Assembly: GCF_005508865.1 (NCBI RefSeq)
Contig: NZ_SCOM01000002.1
Location: forward strand, 1-64,000
Reading direction: 5' to 3'
DNA length: 64,000 bases
DNA from: Pseudomonas sp. F(2018)
GTDB lineage: Bacteria > Pseudomonadota > Gammaproteobacteria > Pseudomonadales > Pseudomonadaceae
Shown here: positions 16,644 through 25,327 of the stretch, piece by piece
Layout: the number at the start of each line of letters is the position of its first letter
Numbering within the stretch: the stretch's first letter is position 1
Translations under genes and position numbers: made by a program
The notes under the pieces: model-generated
The model's database searches: none
What the model saw: only the letters and a program-made list of their open reading frames with translations
What the model was told of the DNA's origin: nothing

Positions 16644-17732
16644 ATGAAGCTGCATGCCATCGCGGCTCTGGCCCTGGCTGTCTGCGCTCAGGCGCAGGCG
16701 GCGGAGCCGGCCAAGCAGGTCAATCTGTACATCTGGAACGAGTACCTGGCGCCGGACACCCTGGCGTCCTTCGAGCAGAAGACCGGGATCAAGGTGGTGG
16801 TCGATCACTTCGATTCGCTGGAAACCGTGGAGACCAAGCTGCTCACCGGGCGCAGCGGCTACGACCTGGTGCTGACCGCCGGCCAGCACCTGCAGCGGGC
16901 GATCAGCAGCGATGCCCTGCAGCCGCTGGACAAGACCGCGCTGCCGCATTTCACCGGGCTGGCGCCGGAGTTCACCACGCACATGGCGGCGTTCGACCCG
17001 GGCAACCGCTACGCCGGGCTGTACGTGTGGGGCACCACCGGTTTCGGATACCAGCAGGAGGCCATCGCCAAGCGCCTGGCCAACGCGCCGACCGACAGCT
17101 GGGCGATGCTGCTCGACCCGGCCGTGGTGGCCAAGTTCGCCGACTGCGGAGTGAGCTTCCTCAACGACCCCAACGAAGTATTCGCCGCGACCTTCCGCTA
17201 CCTGGGCCTGGACATCAACCAGCAGAACCTCGACGACCTCAAGCGCGCCGAGGCGCATCTGGCCAAGGTACGGCCATCCATTCGCTACTTCGACAATGAT
17301 CGCAACATCGCCGACCTGGCCAACGGCGACACCTGCCTGGCGATGTCGTGGAACGGCAACGTGTCGATTGCCGCCGGCCAGGCGCAGCAGGCCGGCAAGC
17401 CGTACAGCCTGCACTACAGCATTCCGAGCGAGGGCACGCTGATCTGGTTCGACGCCATGGTGGTGCCGAAGGATGCGCCGCATCCCCAGGAAGCGCTGGC
17501 GCTGATGGACCACCTGATGACGCCCGAGGTGATCGGCGCCATCAGCAACACCATCTACTACGCCAACGCGGTGCCGGCGGCCAACGCCACGGTTGATCCG
17601 GCGATCCTCGCCGATCCCGGCACCTATCCGCCGGCCGAGGTGCGCGCGCAGCTGTACACCAAGAACGACAACACGCCGGCATTCAATCGCGCGCTGACGC
17701 GGGCCTTCAGCCGGCTGAAGTCGGGGCTGTAG
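16644..17732 (+). CDS. Polyamine ABC transporter substrate-binding protein (PotF/SpuD-like)
   Basis: 362 residues with a signal peptide (1-19). The mature start VNLYIWNEYLAPDTLASFEQKTGI and the later GYDLVLTAGQHLQRAI and SYxIPSEGTLIWFDAM-type segments are those of PotF/SpuD periplasmic polyamine-binding proteins. It has an AGGAGG-like RBS and follows the deiminase gene by 9 bp, so the two are probably co-transcribed. This suggests uptake of a polyamine or guanidino compound linked to its breakdown. No permease or ATPase gene adjoins, so it must use a transporter encoded elsewhere. Confidence 0.88.
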   Translation: MKLHAIAALALAVCAQAQAAEPAKQVNLYIWNEYLAPDTLASFEQKTGIKVVVDHFDSLETVETKLLTGRSGYDLVLTAGQHLQRAISSDALQPLDKTALPHFTGLAPEFTTHMAAFDPGNRYAGLYVWGTTGFGYQQEAIAKRLANAPTDSWAMLLDPAVVAKFADCGVSFLNDPNEVFAATFRYLGLDINQQNLDDLKRAEAHLAKVRPSIRYFDNDRNIADLANGDTCLAMSWNGNVSIAAGQAQQAGKPYSLHYSIPSEGTLIWFDAMVVPKDAPHPQEALALMDHLMTPEVIGAISNTIYYANAVPAANATVDPAILADPGTYPPAEVRAQLYTKNDNTPAFNRALTRAFSRLKSGL

Positions 17733-17744
17733 TCGGCGGCGGGC

Positions 17745-17779
17745 AAAAAGAAGCCAGGCCCAGGGGAGGGGGGCCTGGC
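17745..17779 (-). terminator. Rho-independent terminator
   Basis: Stem GCCAGGCCC/GGGCCTGGC with, on the minus strand, TTCTTTTTG directly after. It serves the small minus-strand gene to its right. On the plus strand the stem may also slow transcripts from the polyamine-binding gene, but no T-run is present there. Confidence 0.75.
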
Positions 17780-17796
17780 GTGAGTGCAACCGGTTC

Positions 17797-18156
17797 TCAG
17801 GAGGCGCCGGCTGGCGTGCAGGTCAGCTTGCCGTCGCTGGTGGCGCCGGCGGCGCGAGCGTCCACGCGCAAGGTGGCGCTTTCACCCGGCTTCAGGCTGA
17901 CCCGTTGCACCTGGGGATCGGCGGCGGTGGGGCCGGGGTCGACCTCGCATTCCACCGCCTGGGTTTCATGGTTGGTCAGCTTGAGCACCAAGGTGGCGTT
18001 GCCGGTGACCGGGCCCGCACCGGTGTTGTCCTGGGCGGTCAGCGGGCTGGTGGCGGTTTCCACCTGCAGGCCATTGAGGTTTTCCGTCAGCTCTCCGTCG
18101 GCCATGGCCAGCAGCGGCAGGCAGGTGGCGAGGCCGCCAATCAGCAATCGGTTCAT
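17797..18156 (-). CDS. Small secreted protein of unknown function
   Basis: 119 residues with a signal peptide (1-19). The mature part is a small beta-rich domain with two Cys (in VECEVDPGP and KLTCTPAG) and an SLKPGESATLRV segment. It resembles the 104-residue protein encoded at 34446-34760 in layout: Cys, GP, LK.GES.T..V, terminal LTC. The two look like members of one periplasmic family. Function unknown. Confidence 0.65.
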   Translation of the reverse strand: MNRLLIGGLATCLPLLAMADGELTENLNGLQVETATSPLTAQDNTGAGPVTGNATLVLKLTNHETQAVECEVDPGPTAADPQVQRVSLKPGESATLRVDARAAGATSDGKLTCTPAGAS

Positions 18157-18303
18157 GTCGCTCTCCTCTCGGGGGTACTGAGGTGTAGAGGGTGGCGCTG
18201 TGCACGAGGTTCAGGATTTTCGCCGACAGGCACATGGCCTCTTGAGCCGCGGCGGCTAAGCGCCAATACTGGCCCGATCCCACGACGCCCAAGGAGGGCT
18301 TCC

Positions 18304-18744
18304 ATGCGCCAGTTCTTCGCCGTTCTACCCCTGGTTCTGCTGGCCGGTTGTTCGTCGTTCCGCCCCGATCCCGAGAACATCACCCCGGTGCCGAGCGACC
18401 GCCTGCTGGCCTTCCAGGAGGAGCACCAGAACGGTGGCCAGCTGATCGTCAATCGCGACATGGGCCTGATGGGCGGCGGCTGCTACGTGGCCATCGAGGT
18501 GGACCGCAAGGTGGCCGCGCGCATCGGCATGGCCGAGGTGGCCAGCTTCAACGTGCCGGCCGGCACCCGCGTGCTGGGTCTGACCATCGACAAGATGGAC
18601 GACACCCTGTGCGGCATGGGCCGCCTGCACAAGGAACTCGCGGTGAAGGTCACCCCGGGCAGCACCCAGTACTTCCAGGTGGTCAGCGAGAACCGTGGCG
18701 GCTTCGACATCCGCCCGGACGCCAATCCGCCAGTGCCGCAGTGA
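18304..18744 (+). CDS. Lipoprotein, DUF2846-like
   Basis: 146 residues. Lipobox LLAGC with the lipidated Cys at position 16. The domain following has GCYVAIEVDRKVAARIGMAE and FNVPAGTRVLGL, the pattern of DUF2846-like small lipoproteins in which a short beta-sandwich carries a PG.h.l turn. Probably anchored in the outer membrane. Function unknown. Start taken at the ATG with an AAGGAGG-like site; the longer frame upstream crosses non-coding DNA. Confidence 0.7.
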   Translation: MRQFFAVLPLVLLAGCSSFRPDPENITPVPSDRLLAFQEEHQNGGQLIVNRDMGLMGGGCYVAIEVDRKVAARIGMAEVASFNVPAGTRVLGLTIDKMDDTLCGMGRLHKELAVKVTPGSTQYFQVVSENRGGFDIRPDANPPVPQ

Positions 18745-18801
18745 CGCGCGACCGGCCGCGCCTGGCGCGGCCGCTCTTTTCCGTTTAGCGAGGGAATCAC
18801 C

Positions 18802-19104
18802 ATGGATCGCTTCCAGCGAATTGCTCTCGCCACGCTGCTGCTGGCCAGCCTGCCCGCGCTGGCCAAGGACTGGCCACCCGGAGTGCGCGACACCTTTCAG
18901 CAGAGCTGTGAGAACAGCGCCGGCCAGCCCCTGGGCAAGCAGCGCGCACAGCAGTATTGCAACTGCACGGTGTCGAGCATCGATCGCGACTTCTCCGCCA
19001 GCGAGATCGCCACGCTGGAAAAGGCCGAACTGCCGGAACCGCTGATCAAGCGCCTGCAGCAGGTGTCCCAGCAGTGCCTGGGTGAGCTGGGCGGGCAGGG
19101 CTAG
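18802..19104 (+). CDS. Small secreted Cys-containing protein
   Basis: 100 residues. Signal peptide 1-21, then a helical domain with four Cys, two of them as CNC (YCNCTVSSIDRDFSASEIATLE). The pattern is that of small periplasmic proteins with paired disulfides and an EF-hand-like acidic turn, but no function is known to me. It lies 57 bp after the lipoprotein gene on the same strand and may share its transcript. Confidence 0.65.
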   Translation: MDRFQRIALATLLLASLPALAKDWPPGVRDTFQQSCENSAGQPLGKQRAQQYCNCTVSSIDRDFSASEIATLEKAELPEPLIKRLQQVSQQCLGELGGQG

Positions 19105-19163
19105 CCATGGCGCGAGGCTAGCGGTACGGCTTAGCCACAGACACAGCGGCCTTGGCGCCCAGG

Positions 19164-20078
19164 CTAGGGGCGCCAGAGCGGATGATTGCCCATCTGCTCG
19201 GCGGCCCAGTCGACGAAGGCGCGCACCCGCGCCGACAGATGCCGCGAGTAGGGGTAGACCAGGCTCATGGGCATGCTCTCCAGCTGCCACTCCGGCAGCA
19301 GCTCCACCAGCCGACCCTCGGCCAGCGGCTGCTCGGCCTCGGCGGTGGGTACCGTGACGAAACCGAGGCCGGCCTCGGCGGCGGCCACGTAGGCGCCGCC
19401 GCTGTTGAAACGCATGGCCGGCTCCTGTTCGATGAGGAAGCGCTCGTCACCACGCTGCAGCACGTTGACCTTCTGCCGCCCGCTGGCCGGGTAGACGAAG
19501 GCCAGGTAGCGCAGCGCGGCGAGGTCGCGTGGGTGGCTCAGCGGCGCCTTGTCGGCCATGTAGCCGGCCGAGGCGCAGACGGTGAAGCGCATCTTGCCGA
19601 TGGGTTTGCACACCAGGTCCGGGTCGTGCACCGGGCCGCCGCGGATGGCGCAGTCGACGCCTTCCTGGACCAGGTCGACAACCCGCTCGCTGCAGCCGAC
19701 GTCCAGGCGGATCTGCGGATAACGCGCGACGAAGTCGGGCAGGGCGGGGATGACCAGGAAGCGCCCGACCGGGGTGGGCATCTCCACCCGCACCCGGCCA
19801 CGGGCCAGGCCGCGGTTCTGCGACACGGTGGTTTCCAGCTCGTCGAGGTCGTCGAGCACGGCGCGGGCGCGTTCGTAGTAGGCGCTGCCGTCGGTGGTCG
19901 GTGACACCCGGCGGGTGGTGCGGTGCAGCAGCTTGACGCCGAGCTGGGTCTCCAGCGCCACCACCTGGCCGGACACAGTGGTCTTGGCCAGGCCCAGCGC
20001 ATCGGCGGCGCGGGTGAAGCTGCCGAGTTCGACTATGCGGCAGAAGGCGCGCATCGCTTCCAGGCGGTCGAAGGCCAT
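19164..20078 (-). CDS. LysR-family transcriptional regulator
   Basis: 304 residues. N-terminal winged HTH (FTRAADALGLAKTTVSGQVVALETQLG, about 21-46) and a substrate-binding effector domain (about 92-300). Belongs to the CrgA/DsdC-like set common in pseudomonads. Divergent from the AhpD-like gene, with 114 bp between, and the likely regulator of that gene and its downstream partners. Confidence 0.87.
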   Translation of the reverse strand: MAFDRLEAMRAFCRIVELGSFTRAADALGLAKTTVSGQVVALETQLGVKLLHRTTRRVSPTTDGSAYYERARAVLDDLDELETTVSQNRGLARGRVRVEMPTPVGRFLVIPALPDFVARYPQIRLDVGCSERVVDLVQEGVDCAIRGGPVHDPDLVCKPIGKMRFTVCASAGYMADKAPLSHPRDLAALRYLAFVYPASGRQKVNVLQRGDERFLIEQEPAMRFNSGGAYVAAAEAGLGFVTVPTAEAEQPLAEGRLVELLPEWQLESMPMSLVYPYSRHLSARVRAFVDWAAEQMGNHPLWRP

Positions 20079-20192
20079 TGTCCGTTTCTCCGCACAATGT
20101 TTACGTTGCCGGCCAATTTATCTCGTTATGGCCGAGCAATACAGTGGCGACCATTCCCGATACGCCATCGGGTCTCTCTCGGAGAAATCGCC

Positions 20193-20639
20193 ATGATGAC
20201 CAGCAAACGCAACAACTATCACCAGACCGCCCCGCACGTGTTCAAGGCCATCTACGCCCTGGAGCAGACCCAGGCGGCCTTTGGCCTGGAGGGCTCGCTG
20301 CGCGAGCTGATCAAGGTGCGCGCCTCGCAGCTCAACGGCTGCGCCCTGTGTCTGGACATGCACAGCGCCGACGCGCTGAAGCAGGGCGAATCGGCCCGCC
20401 GCCTGCTGGCCCTCGGTGCTTGGCACGACGCGCCGTTCTTCAACGAACGCGAGCGTGCCGCCCTGCTGTGGACCGACGCCATGACCCAGCTGACCGAGGG
20501 CCATCCCTCGGACGCGGTGTACGCCGAGGTAGCGGCGCAGTTTGACGAGGTTGAGCTCGCCGAGCTGACCCTGGCCATCGCCGCCATCAATGCGTGGAAC
20601 CGCTTCGGTGTCGGTTTCGCCATGCAGCCGGTGAAGTGA
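20193..20639 (+). CDS. AhpD-like carboxymuconolactone decarboxylase-family protein
   Basis: 148 residues. The CxxC...H motif of AhpD-type peroxidase partners is intact (Cys50, Cys53, His57 in CALCLDMH), with the LRELIKVRASQLNG lead-in typical of the family. Probably a thiol-based antioxidant enzyme. An ATG 3 nt downstream is an equal start candidate. First gene of a probable three-gene set with the cupin protein (5 bp on) and a small protein, divergent from a LysR regulator. Confidence 0.88.
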   Translation: MMTSKRNNYHQTAPHVFKAIYALEQTQAAFGLEGSLRELIKVRASQLNGCALCLDMHSADALKQGESARRLLALGAWHDAPFFNERERAALLWTDAMTQLTEGHPSDAVYAEVAAQFDEVELAELTLAIAAINAWNRFGVGFAMQPVK

Positions 20640-20644
20640 ACGCC

Positions 20645-21049
20645 ATGCGCAGGTCGATGCTGATATTTGCCCTGTCCGCCCTGTCCAGCGCCGCCGCGCT
20701 GGGCCATGGCGGCGCGGGGGACGAGACGGTAACCCCGGTGGCGGCGGCCGAGCTGCCGGCAGCGCCCGGCAGCCACGCCCAGGCGCTGCGGGTGGAGTTC
20801 GCCCCGGGCGCCGCCTCGCGGCCGCACACCCATCCGGGCGCGGTGTTCGTGGTGGTGGTCAGCGGCGAGGTGGAGTCGGCCCTGGACGGCCAGGCGCCGC
20901 AGCGCTTCAAGGCCGGCGAGGCCTGGTACGAGGCGCCGGGCCAGCTGCACCGTGTCACCCGCAACCCCAGCAGCACGCAACCGGCGACGCTGGTGGCCTG
21001 GCTGCTGTCCGACGGCAAGACCGCGCTGGTCCGGCCGGTTGCCCACTGA
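20645..21049 (+). CDS. Secreted cupin-domain protein
   Basis: 134 residues. Signal peptide to about residue 20 (SAAALGHGG), then a single cupin barrel with RPHTHPG (metal-binding His pair), GEVESALDG and a PGQLHRV second motif. Such small periplasmic cupins bind a metal and often protect against oxidants or bind small ligands. Starts 5 bp after the AhpD-like gene, so the pair is almost certainly co-transcribed. Confidence 0.85.
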   Translation: MRRSMLIFALSALSSAAALGHGGAGDETVTPVAAAELPAAPGSHAQALRVEFAPGAASRPHTHPGAVFVVVVSGEVESALDGQAPQRFKAGEAWYEAPGQLHRVTRNPSSTQPATLVAWLLSDGKTALVRPVAH

Positions 21050-21086
21050 CATCACACGAGCGGGGCGTTCCCCGCAGGAGACCGCC

Positions 21087-21296
21087 ATGTTTCGCGCCGT
21101 GCTGATCGAAACCCTGTCGCTGGACGAAACCACCGTGCAGCAGCGCATCGCGGCCTTGGCCGGGGCGCGCGAGTGGCGCCTGGAGGCGCAGGGCGAAGGC
21201 TGGCTGCTGTGGCTTGACGACTCCAGGGACAGCGCGCGCCTGTGTGGCGCGCTGCTGGCCTGCAACTGGCTGCGGCGCCTGGACTTCGTCGCTTAA
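21087..21296 (+). CDS. Small protein of unknown function
   Basis: 69 residues, RBS GCAGGAG, no signal peptide. It has a mixed-charge N-terminal half (LSLDETTVQQRIAALAG), then Trp-rich WRLEAQGEGWLLWLDD and two Cys. Third gene after the AhpD-like and cupin genes. Its stop overlaps the convergent LysE gene's stop by 4 bp. I do not recognise a family. Confidence 0.55.
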   Translation: MFRAVLIETLSLDETTVQQRIAALAGAREWRLEAQGEGWLLWLDDSRDSARLCGALLACNWLRRLDFVA

Positions 21297-21904
21297 CGGG
21301 TGAGCGGCAGGGCCAGGCCCATGGCGGCGAACAGCCCGCCGCAGCAACGGTTGAAGCCGCGGCCGGCGCGTTCCAGCCAGGGCCGGGTGCGCTGCGCGGT
21401 GCGTGCCAGCAGGTATTCCACGATGCCCTCGACGATGGCGAAGGTGGCCGCCATCACGGCGAACTGCAGCCACAGGCTGCGCGCCGGGTCGAGGAACTGT
21501 GGCAGGAAGGCACCGAAGAACAGGATCACCTTGGGATTGGACAGGGCCGACAGCAGACCCTGGCGAAACAGCTGCAGGCCGGGGCGCGGCTCGGCCGACT
21601 CGAGCGGCGTGAGGTGCAATGCCGGCGCACGCCACAGCTGGATGCCGAGCCAGATCAGGTAGGTGGCGCCCAGCCACTTGAGTACCAGCAGGGCATGCAC
21701 CGAGGCCTTGAGCAGGGCGGCCAGGCCGAACATCGACAGCGCCATCAGCAGCACGAAGCCGAGCATGCCGCCGGTGACCGTCCACAAAGCGCGGCGGTGA
21801 CCGTAGAGGGCGCCGTGGGTGAGGGCGAGCAGGCCGTTGGGGCCGGGCGTCAGCGACAGGCCGAGGACGGCGGTGAGATAGATCAGCCAGGTATGCAGGG
21901 CCAT
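21293..21904 (-). CDS. LysE/RhtB-family amino acid exporter
   Basis: 203 residues with about six hydrophobic helices and the family signature near the start (LSLTPGPNGLLALTHGALYG) and the LSNPKVILFFGAFLPQF motif around residue 115. Exports amino acids or related small molecules across the inner membrane; substrate not predictable. The start at MALHTWL follows the usual family N-terminus. A second, distinct LysE gene lies at 23.2 kb. Confidence 0.88.
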   Translation of the reverse strand: MALHTWLIYLTAVLGLSLTPGPNGLLALTHGALYGHRRALWTVTGGMLGFVLLMALSMFGLAALLKASVHALLVLKWLGATYLIWLGIQLWRAPALHLTPLESAEPRPGLQLFRQGLLSALSNPKVILFFGAFLPQFLDPARSLWLQFAVMAATFAIVEGIVEYLLARTAQRTRPWLERAGRGFNRCCGGLFAAMGLALPLTR

Positions 21905-22148
21905 GGTGGTCGCCGGAGCTGGTGGGGGCGCTTCAGACGCTAACCGATCAGTGATGCCGGTCACAAGCCGAGCAAGTCGCGGCATGCCGTCATCCGCATG
22001 CCAGAGCCTTCACCGCGGGTTGGCGCGGATGGTCGGGCGATACGGCGTGGCCGGTGTTCATGTGCGGTTAACAATCGCTGCTTAACTTCAAGCGCGCCCC
22101 GTTTCGGGGTAGCGCCATAACAATAACGAACCATAAGGAAATGTAGCG

Positions 22149-23114
22149 ATGCGAGCTCTTGCAGCCCTCACCCTGCTGGCCCTGAGTGCCCAGGTCAGCG
22201 CCCAGTGCCCGGACTTCCAAAGCCCGGCCAATCCACCGAGTTTCACCAAGCCGGCGAAGAAGAACTTCCGCAACTTCGGCAGCCAGGTGCTGGCCGGCCT
22301 GTACAAGCCCTGGCACATGGTGCACGACCAGATGGTGCGCAGCGGCCAGGCCGCCACCGTCACCGCCAAGTTCGACTACGACGCCGTGCTGCACAAGGAC
22401 CTGGAAGGCGAGTACGTGCATGCCTACCTGTACGGCACCGGCATGAGTGGCTGGAGCTACCTGGGCCGCTACACCACCGACAGCGACGGCAAGATCAACG
22501 TGGCGGTGGGCACGCGGCCGGTCGGCGAGTATCGCGTACGCTTCGTGGTCGAGGGCGACCTCAGCCAGGTCGACGGCTACCTCAGCGTGGTCGACCCGAA
22601 TCGCCCGGCCGTGCTGTTCGATATCGACGGCACCCTGACCATCAACGACTTCGAGGCCTACGCCGACTATATCGGGGTCAAGACCGCGCAGGCCTACTAC
22701 TACGCACCGCAGACGGTGAAGGCCTACCGCGACAAGGGCTACCAGCTGGTATTCCTCACCGCCCGGCCGTACTGGGTGACCAAGGATGCGCGGCAGTGGT
22801 TCGACACCCAGGGCATCCCGCAGTGGCACTACCGCTCCAACCCCTACGGCGACGGCCCGATTCCGCCGGACACCCAGGCGCACAAGACCAATTATGTGAA
22901 GTACCTGCGCGAGCAGGTCGGCCTGAACATCGTGCGTGCCTATGGCAACGCCACCACCGACATCGCCGCCTATGCCGACGGCGGCATTCCCAAGGCGGAG
23001 ACCTGGATCATCGGCCAGTACGCCGGGACCAGCGGCACCCAGTCGGTCGGCGGCGACTACAGCTACCACTACAGCACCGTGGTGGCGGCGACCCCGCCGG
23101 CCAACTGCAACTGA
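22149..23114 (+). CDS. Secreted lipin-like (LNS2) HAD-superfamily phosphatase
   Basis: 321 residues. Signal peptide 1-18. An N-terminal beta-rich domain (about 60-148) contains the TVTAKFDYDAVLHKDLEGEYV segment. The C-terminal HAD domain resembles the LNS2 domain of lipins/phosphatidate phosphatases. It has DIDGTLT (nucleophile Asp158, Asp160), LTARP (Thr204), Lys246 and a GNATTD loop (Asp271) matching HAD motifs I to IV. Export suggests action on periplasmic or external phospholipid head groups; the actual substrate is inferred from fold only. Single gene with its own terminator. Confidence 0.75.
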   Translation: MRALAALTLLALSAQVSAQCPDFQSPANPPSFTKPAKKNFRNFGSQVLAGLYKPWHMVHDQMVRSGQAATVTAKFDYDAVLHKDLEGEYVHAYLYGTGMSGWSYLGRYTTDSDGKINVAVGTRPVGEYRVRFVVEGDLSQVDGYLSVVDPNRPAVLFDIDGTLTINDFEAYADYIGVKTAQAYYYAPQTVKAYRDKGYQLVFLTARPYWVTKDARQWFDTQGIPQWHYRSNPYGDGPIPPDTQAHKTNYVKYLREQVGLNIVRAYGNATTDIAAYADGGIPKAETWIIGQYAGTSGTQSVGGDYSYHYSTVVAATPPANCN

Positions 23115-23120
23115 GGCAAA

Positions 23121-23148
23121 AAGAAGGGGGCCGCTTGGCCCCCTTCTT
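23121..23148. terminator. Bidirectional Rho-independent terminator
   Basis: A 12-bp stem AAGAAGGGGGCC/GGCCCCCTTCTT with a 4-nt loop sits between two convergent genes. The plus strand ends TTCTTCATT and the minus strand ends TTCTTTTTG, so it serves the lipin-like gene and the LysE gene. Confidence 0.88.
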
Positions 23149-23161
23149 CATTAGCGCCGGA

Positions 23162-23800
23162 TCAGACCCGATCGGCCAGCGCCAGCTTGATGCCCAGCGC
23201 GGTGAACAGGCCGCCGGTGCAGCGTTCCAGCCACAGACCGACACGCTGGCCGACCTGCAGGCGCTGCTGGGCGAAGGCGGTGGACAGGGCCAGGAAGTGA
23301 CACCAGAGCATGCCGTTGAAGTTGAAGATGACGCCCAGCAGGATGAACGCCAGCGCCTTGTGCTCGGCGTCCGGGCTGATGAACTGCGGCACGAAGGCGA
23401 GGAAGAACAGTGCCACCTTGGGGTTGAGCACGTTGGTCAGGAAGCCCTGGGCGAAGATGCGTCCGTAGGGCAGGGCGGGCAGCTCGATGGCTGTCGGTTC
23501 GGCGGCCTCCTTGGGTTTCGCCAGCAGCATGCCGATGCCGATGTACAGCAGGTAGGCGGCGCCGATCAGCTTGACCACCATGAACGCGGTGGCCGAGGTG
23601 GCCAGCACGGCGGACATGCCCAGCGCGGCGGCCACTATGTGCACGCAGGTGCCGGCACCGATGCCCAGCGCCGCCGCCGATCCGGCGCGCCAACCCTGGG
23701 TGGCGCTGCGCGCCATGATCAGCAGCGAGTCGGGGCCGGGGGCCATGTTCAGCAACAGGCCGGAGAGGACGAACAGGAGCAGATCGTGGGTGCCGAACAT
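23162..23800 (-). CDS. LysE/RhtB-family amino acid exporter
   Basis: 212 residues, about six helices. Carries the family signature LLLNMAPGPDSLLIMARSATQG near the N-terminus and LTNVLNPKVALFFLAFVPQF. Distinct from the LysE gene at 21.3 kb in sequence. Exports amino acids or derivatives, substrate unknown. The chosen ATG is the only one giving the normal family N-terminus; the reading frame continues open upstream through the neighbouring gene only as a GC-rich artefact. Confidence 0.88.
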   Translation of the reverse strand: MFGTHDLLLFVLSGLLLNMAPGPDSLLIMARSATQGWRAGSAAALGIGAGTCVHIVAAALGMSAVLATSATAFMVVKLIGAAYLLYIGIGMLLAKPKEAAEPTAIELPALPYGRIFAQGFLTNVLNPKVALFFLAFVPQFISPDAEHKALAFILLGVIFNFNGMLWCHFLALSTAFAQQRLQVGQRVGLWLERCTGGLFTALGIKLALADRV

Positions 23801-24193
23801 GGCGAGTTCCTTTGCCGTGGGAAGGGACGATTCTGCGCCGTTGCTGAGCGCTCGGTCAAAACGGGATGACGCCAGCAGCAGCGCTGTCGATGAGTCTTGC
23901 CTACGGCTTTTGCCAAGCCCGACACAATGCTGCCGCTTTTGCCGAAAATCGCCGCAATTACCCTGTGCCTTGCCGGCCTTGTCGAGCATCTCCACTGAAA
24001 GCGCGCTGCCGCACCGCCAGTCTGGTGTCGTGTCGCGATGGCAGCGCCACAGGCCCCGGCTATGGCAAACTCCGCACTTTGCAGAGCTGCGCCACTGCCT
24101 GGCCTCGAACAGCAGCCGCACCGAATTCGCGCCGCCGTGGCGCAACCGACAAGCCAGCCGCTCCGGGCGGCCATAGAAGAAGAGGAATGTCCC
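23801..24193. other. Divergent intergenic region
   Basis: About 390 bp between the LysE gene and the FabH-like gene. No gene is credible here. A loose dyad, GCAAACTCCGCACTTTGC (24064-24081), resembles in a general way operators of fatty-acid regulators such as PsrA but does not match the consensus well. No terminator-type hairpin was found. It must hold the promoter of the FabH-like gene, which I cannot place. Confidence 0.4.
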
Positions 24194-25318
24194 GTGCACA
24201 AAGCCGTAATCAGTGGCACTGGCCTGTACACCCCCGCCAACAGCATCTCCAACGAAGAGCTGGTGGCTTCCTTCAACGCTTACGTCCAGCAGTTCAATGC
24301 CGACAACGCCGCCGCCATCGAACGCGGTGAGATCGAGGCGCTGACCGAATCCAACAGCGCCTTCATCGAGAAGGCTTCCGGCATCAAGAGCCGCTACGTG
24401 ATGGACAAGGCCGGCATCCTCGACCCGCAGCGCATGACCCCGCGCCTGCCGCAGCGCAGCAATGAAGAGTGGGGCATCCTCTGCGAGATGTCCGTGGCTG
24501 CCGCCAAGGAAGCGCTCGAGCGTGCCGGCAGGACCGTTGCCGATATCGACGGTGTGATCGTCGCCTGCTCCAACCTGGAACGCGCCTACCCGGCGGTGGC
24601 CATCGAAGTTCAGGCCGCCCTGGGCATCGACGGCTGGGGCTACGACATGAACGTGGCCTGCTCCTCGGCCACCTTCGGCATCCAGGCCGCCAACAACGCC
24701 ATCGCCACCGGCCAGGCGCGCGCGGTGCTGATGGTCAACCCGGAGATCTGCACCGGCCACCTGAACTTCCGCGACCGCGACAGCCACTTCATTTTCGGCG
24801 ATGGCGCCACCGCGGTGATCATCGAGCGCGCCGACCAGGCCACCTCGAAGCACCAGTGGGACATCGTCGGCACCAAGCTGCTGACCCAGTTCTCCAACAA
24901 CATCCGCAACAACTTCGGCTTCCTCAACCGCGCGGCGGAAGAGGGCATCGGCGCCAAGGACAAGCTGTTCGTCCAGGAAGGCCGCAAGGTGTTCAAGGAC
25001 GTCTGCCCGATGGTGGCCGAGCTGATCGGCGCGCATCTGGAGGAGAACCAGCTGAACGTCAGCGACGTGAAGCGCTTCTGGCTGCACCAGGCCAACCTCA
25101 ACATGAATCTGCTGATCGCCCGCAAGCTGCTCGGACGCGACGCCGAGCCGCACGAGGCTCCGGTGATCCTCGACACCTACGCCAACACCAGCTCCGCCGG
25201 CTCGGTGATCGCCTTCCACAAGCACCAGGATGATTTGCCGGCCGGCAGCCTGGGCGTGCTCAGCTCGTTCGGTGCCGGGTACTCCATCGGCAGCGTGATC
25301 CTGCGCAGAAAGGCCTGA
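24194..25318 (+). CDS. Beta-ketoacyl-ACP synthase III-like (P. aeruginosa PA3286 type)
   Basis: 374 residues from a GTG start. The Cys-His-Asn triad of FabH is present: Cys156 (NVACSSATF), His298 (LHQAN) and Asn331 (YANTSSAGS). It is longer than housekeeping FabH (about 320 residues) and has the N-terminal [21 protein letters not shown] of the PA3286 group. In P. aeruginosa that enzyme condenses medium-chain acyl-CoA from beta-oxidation with malonyl-ACP, feeding fatty-acid synthesis. The ECF sigma gene follows after 9 bp, so sigma and synthase may share a transcript. No in-frame ATG fits the family N-terminus. Confidence 0.85.
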   Translation: MHKAVISGTGLYTPANSISNEELVASFNAYVQQFNADNAAAIERGEIEALTESNSAFIEKASGIKSRYVMDKAGILDPQRMTPRLPQRSNEEWGILCEMSVAAAKEALERAGRTVADIDGVIVACSNLERAYPAVAIEVQAALGIDGWGYDMNVACSSATFGIQAANNAIATGQARAVLMVNPEICTGHLNFRDRDSHFIFGDGATAVIIERADQATSKHQWDIVGTKLLTQFSNNIRNNFGFLNRAAEEGIGAKDKLFVQEGRKVFKDVCPMVAELIGAHLEENQLNVSDVKRFWLHQANLNMNLLIARKLLGRDAEPHEAPVILDTYANTSSAGSVIAFHKHQDDLPAGSLGVLSSFGAGYSIGSVILRRKA

Positions 25319-25327
25319 TCGCCGCGC

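Noticed and set aside
15501..17789. A 762-codon open frame on the minus strand
   Set aside because: It lies antisense to the deiminase and polyamine-binding genes, has no family motifs and is rich in Arg, Gly, His and Gln; it arises from GC bias.
22205..23869. A 554-codon open frame overlapping the lipin-like and LysE genes
   Set aside because: Crosses two convergent genes and a terminator; Arg/Gly/Gln-rich composition typical of out-of-frame GC-rich DNA.
24064..24081. Dyad GCAAAC...TTTGC before the FabH-like gene as a PsrA operator
   Set aside because: Half-sites and spacing do not fit the PsrA consensus well; left as a loose observation.
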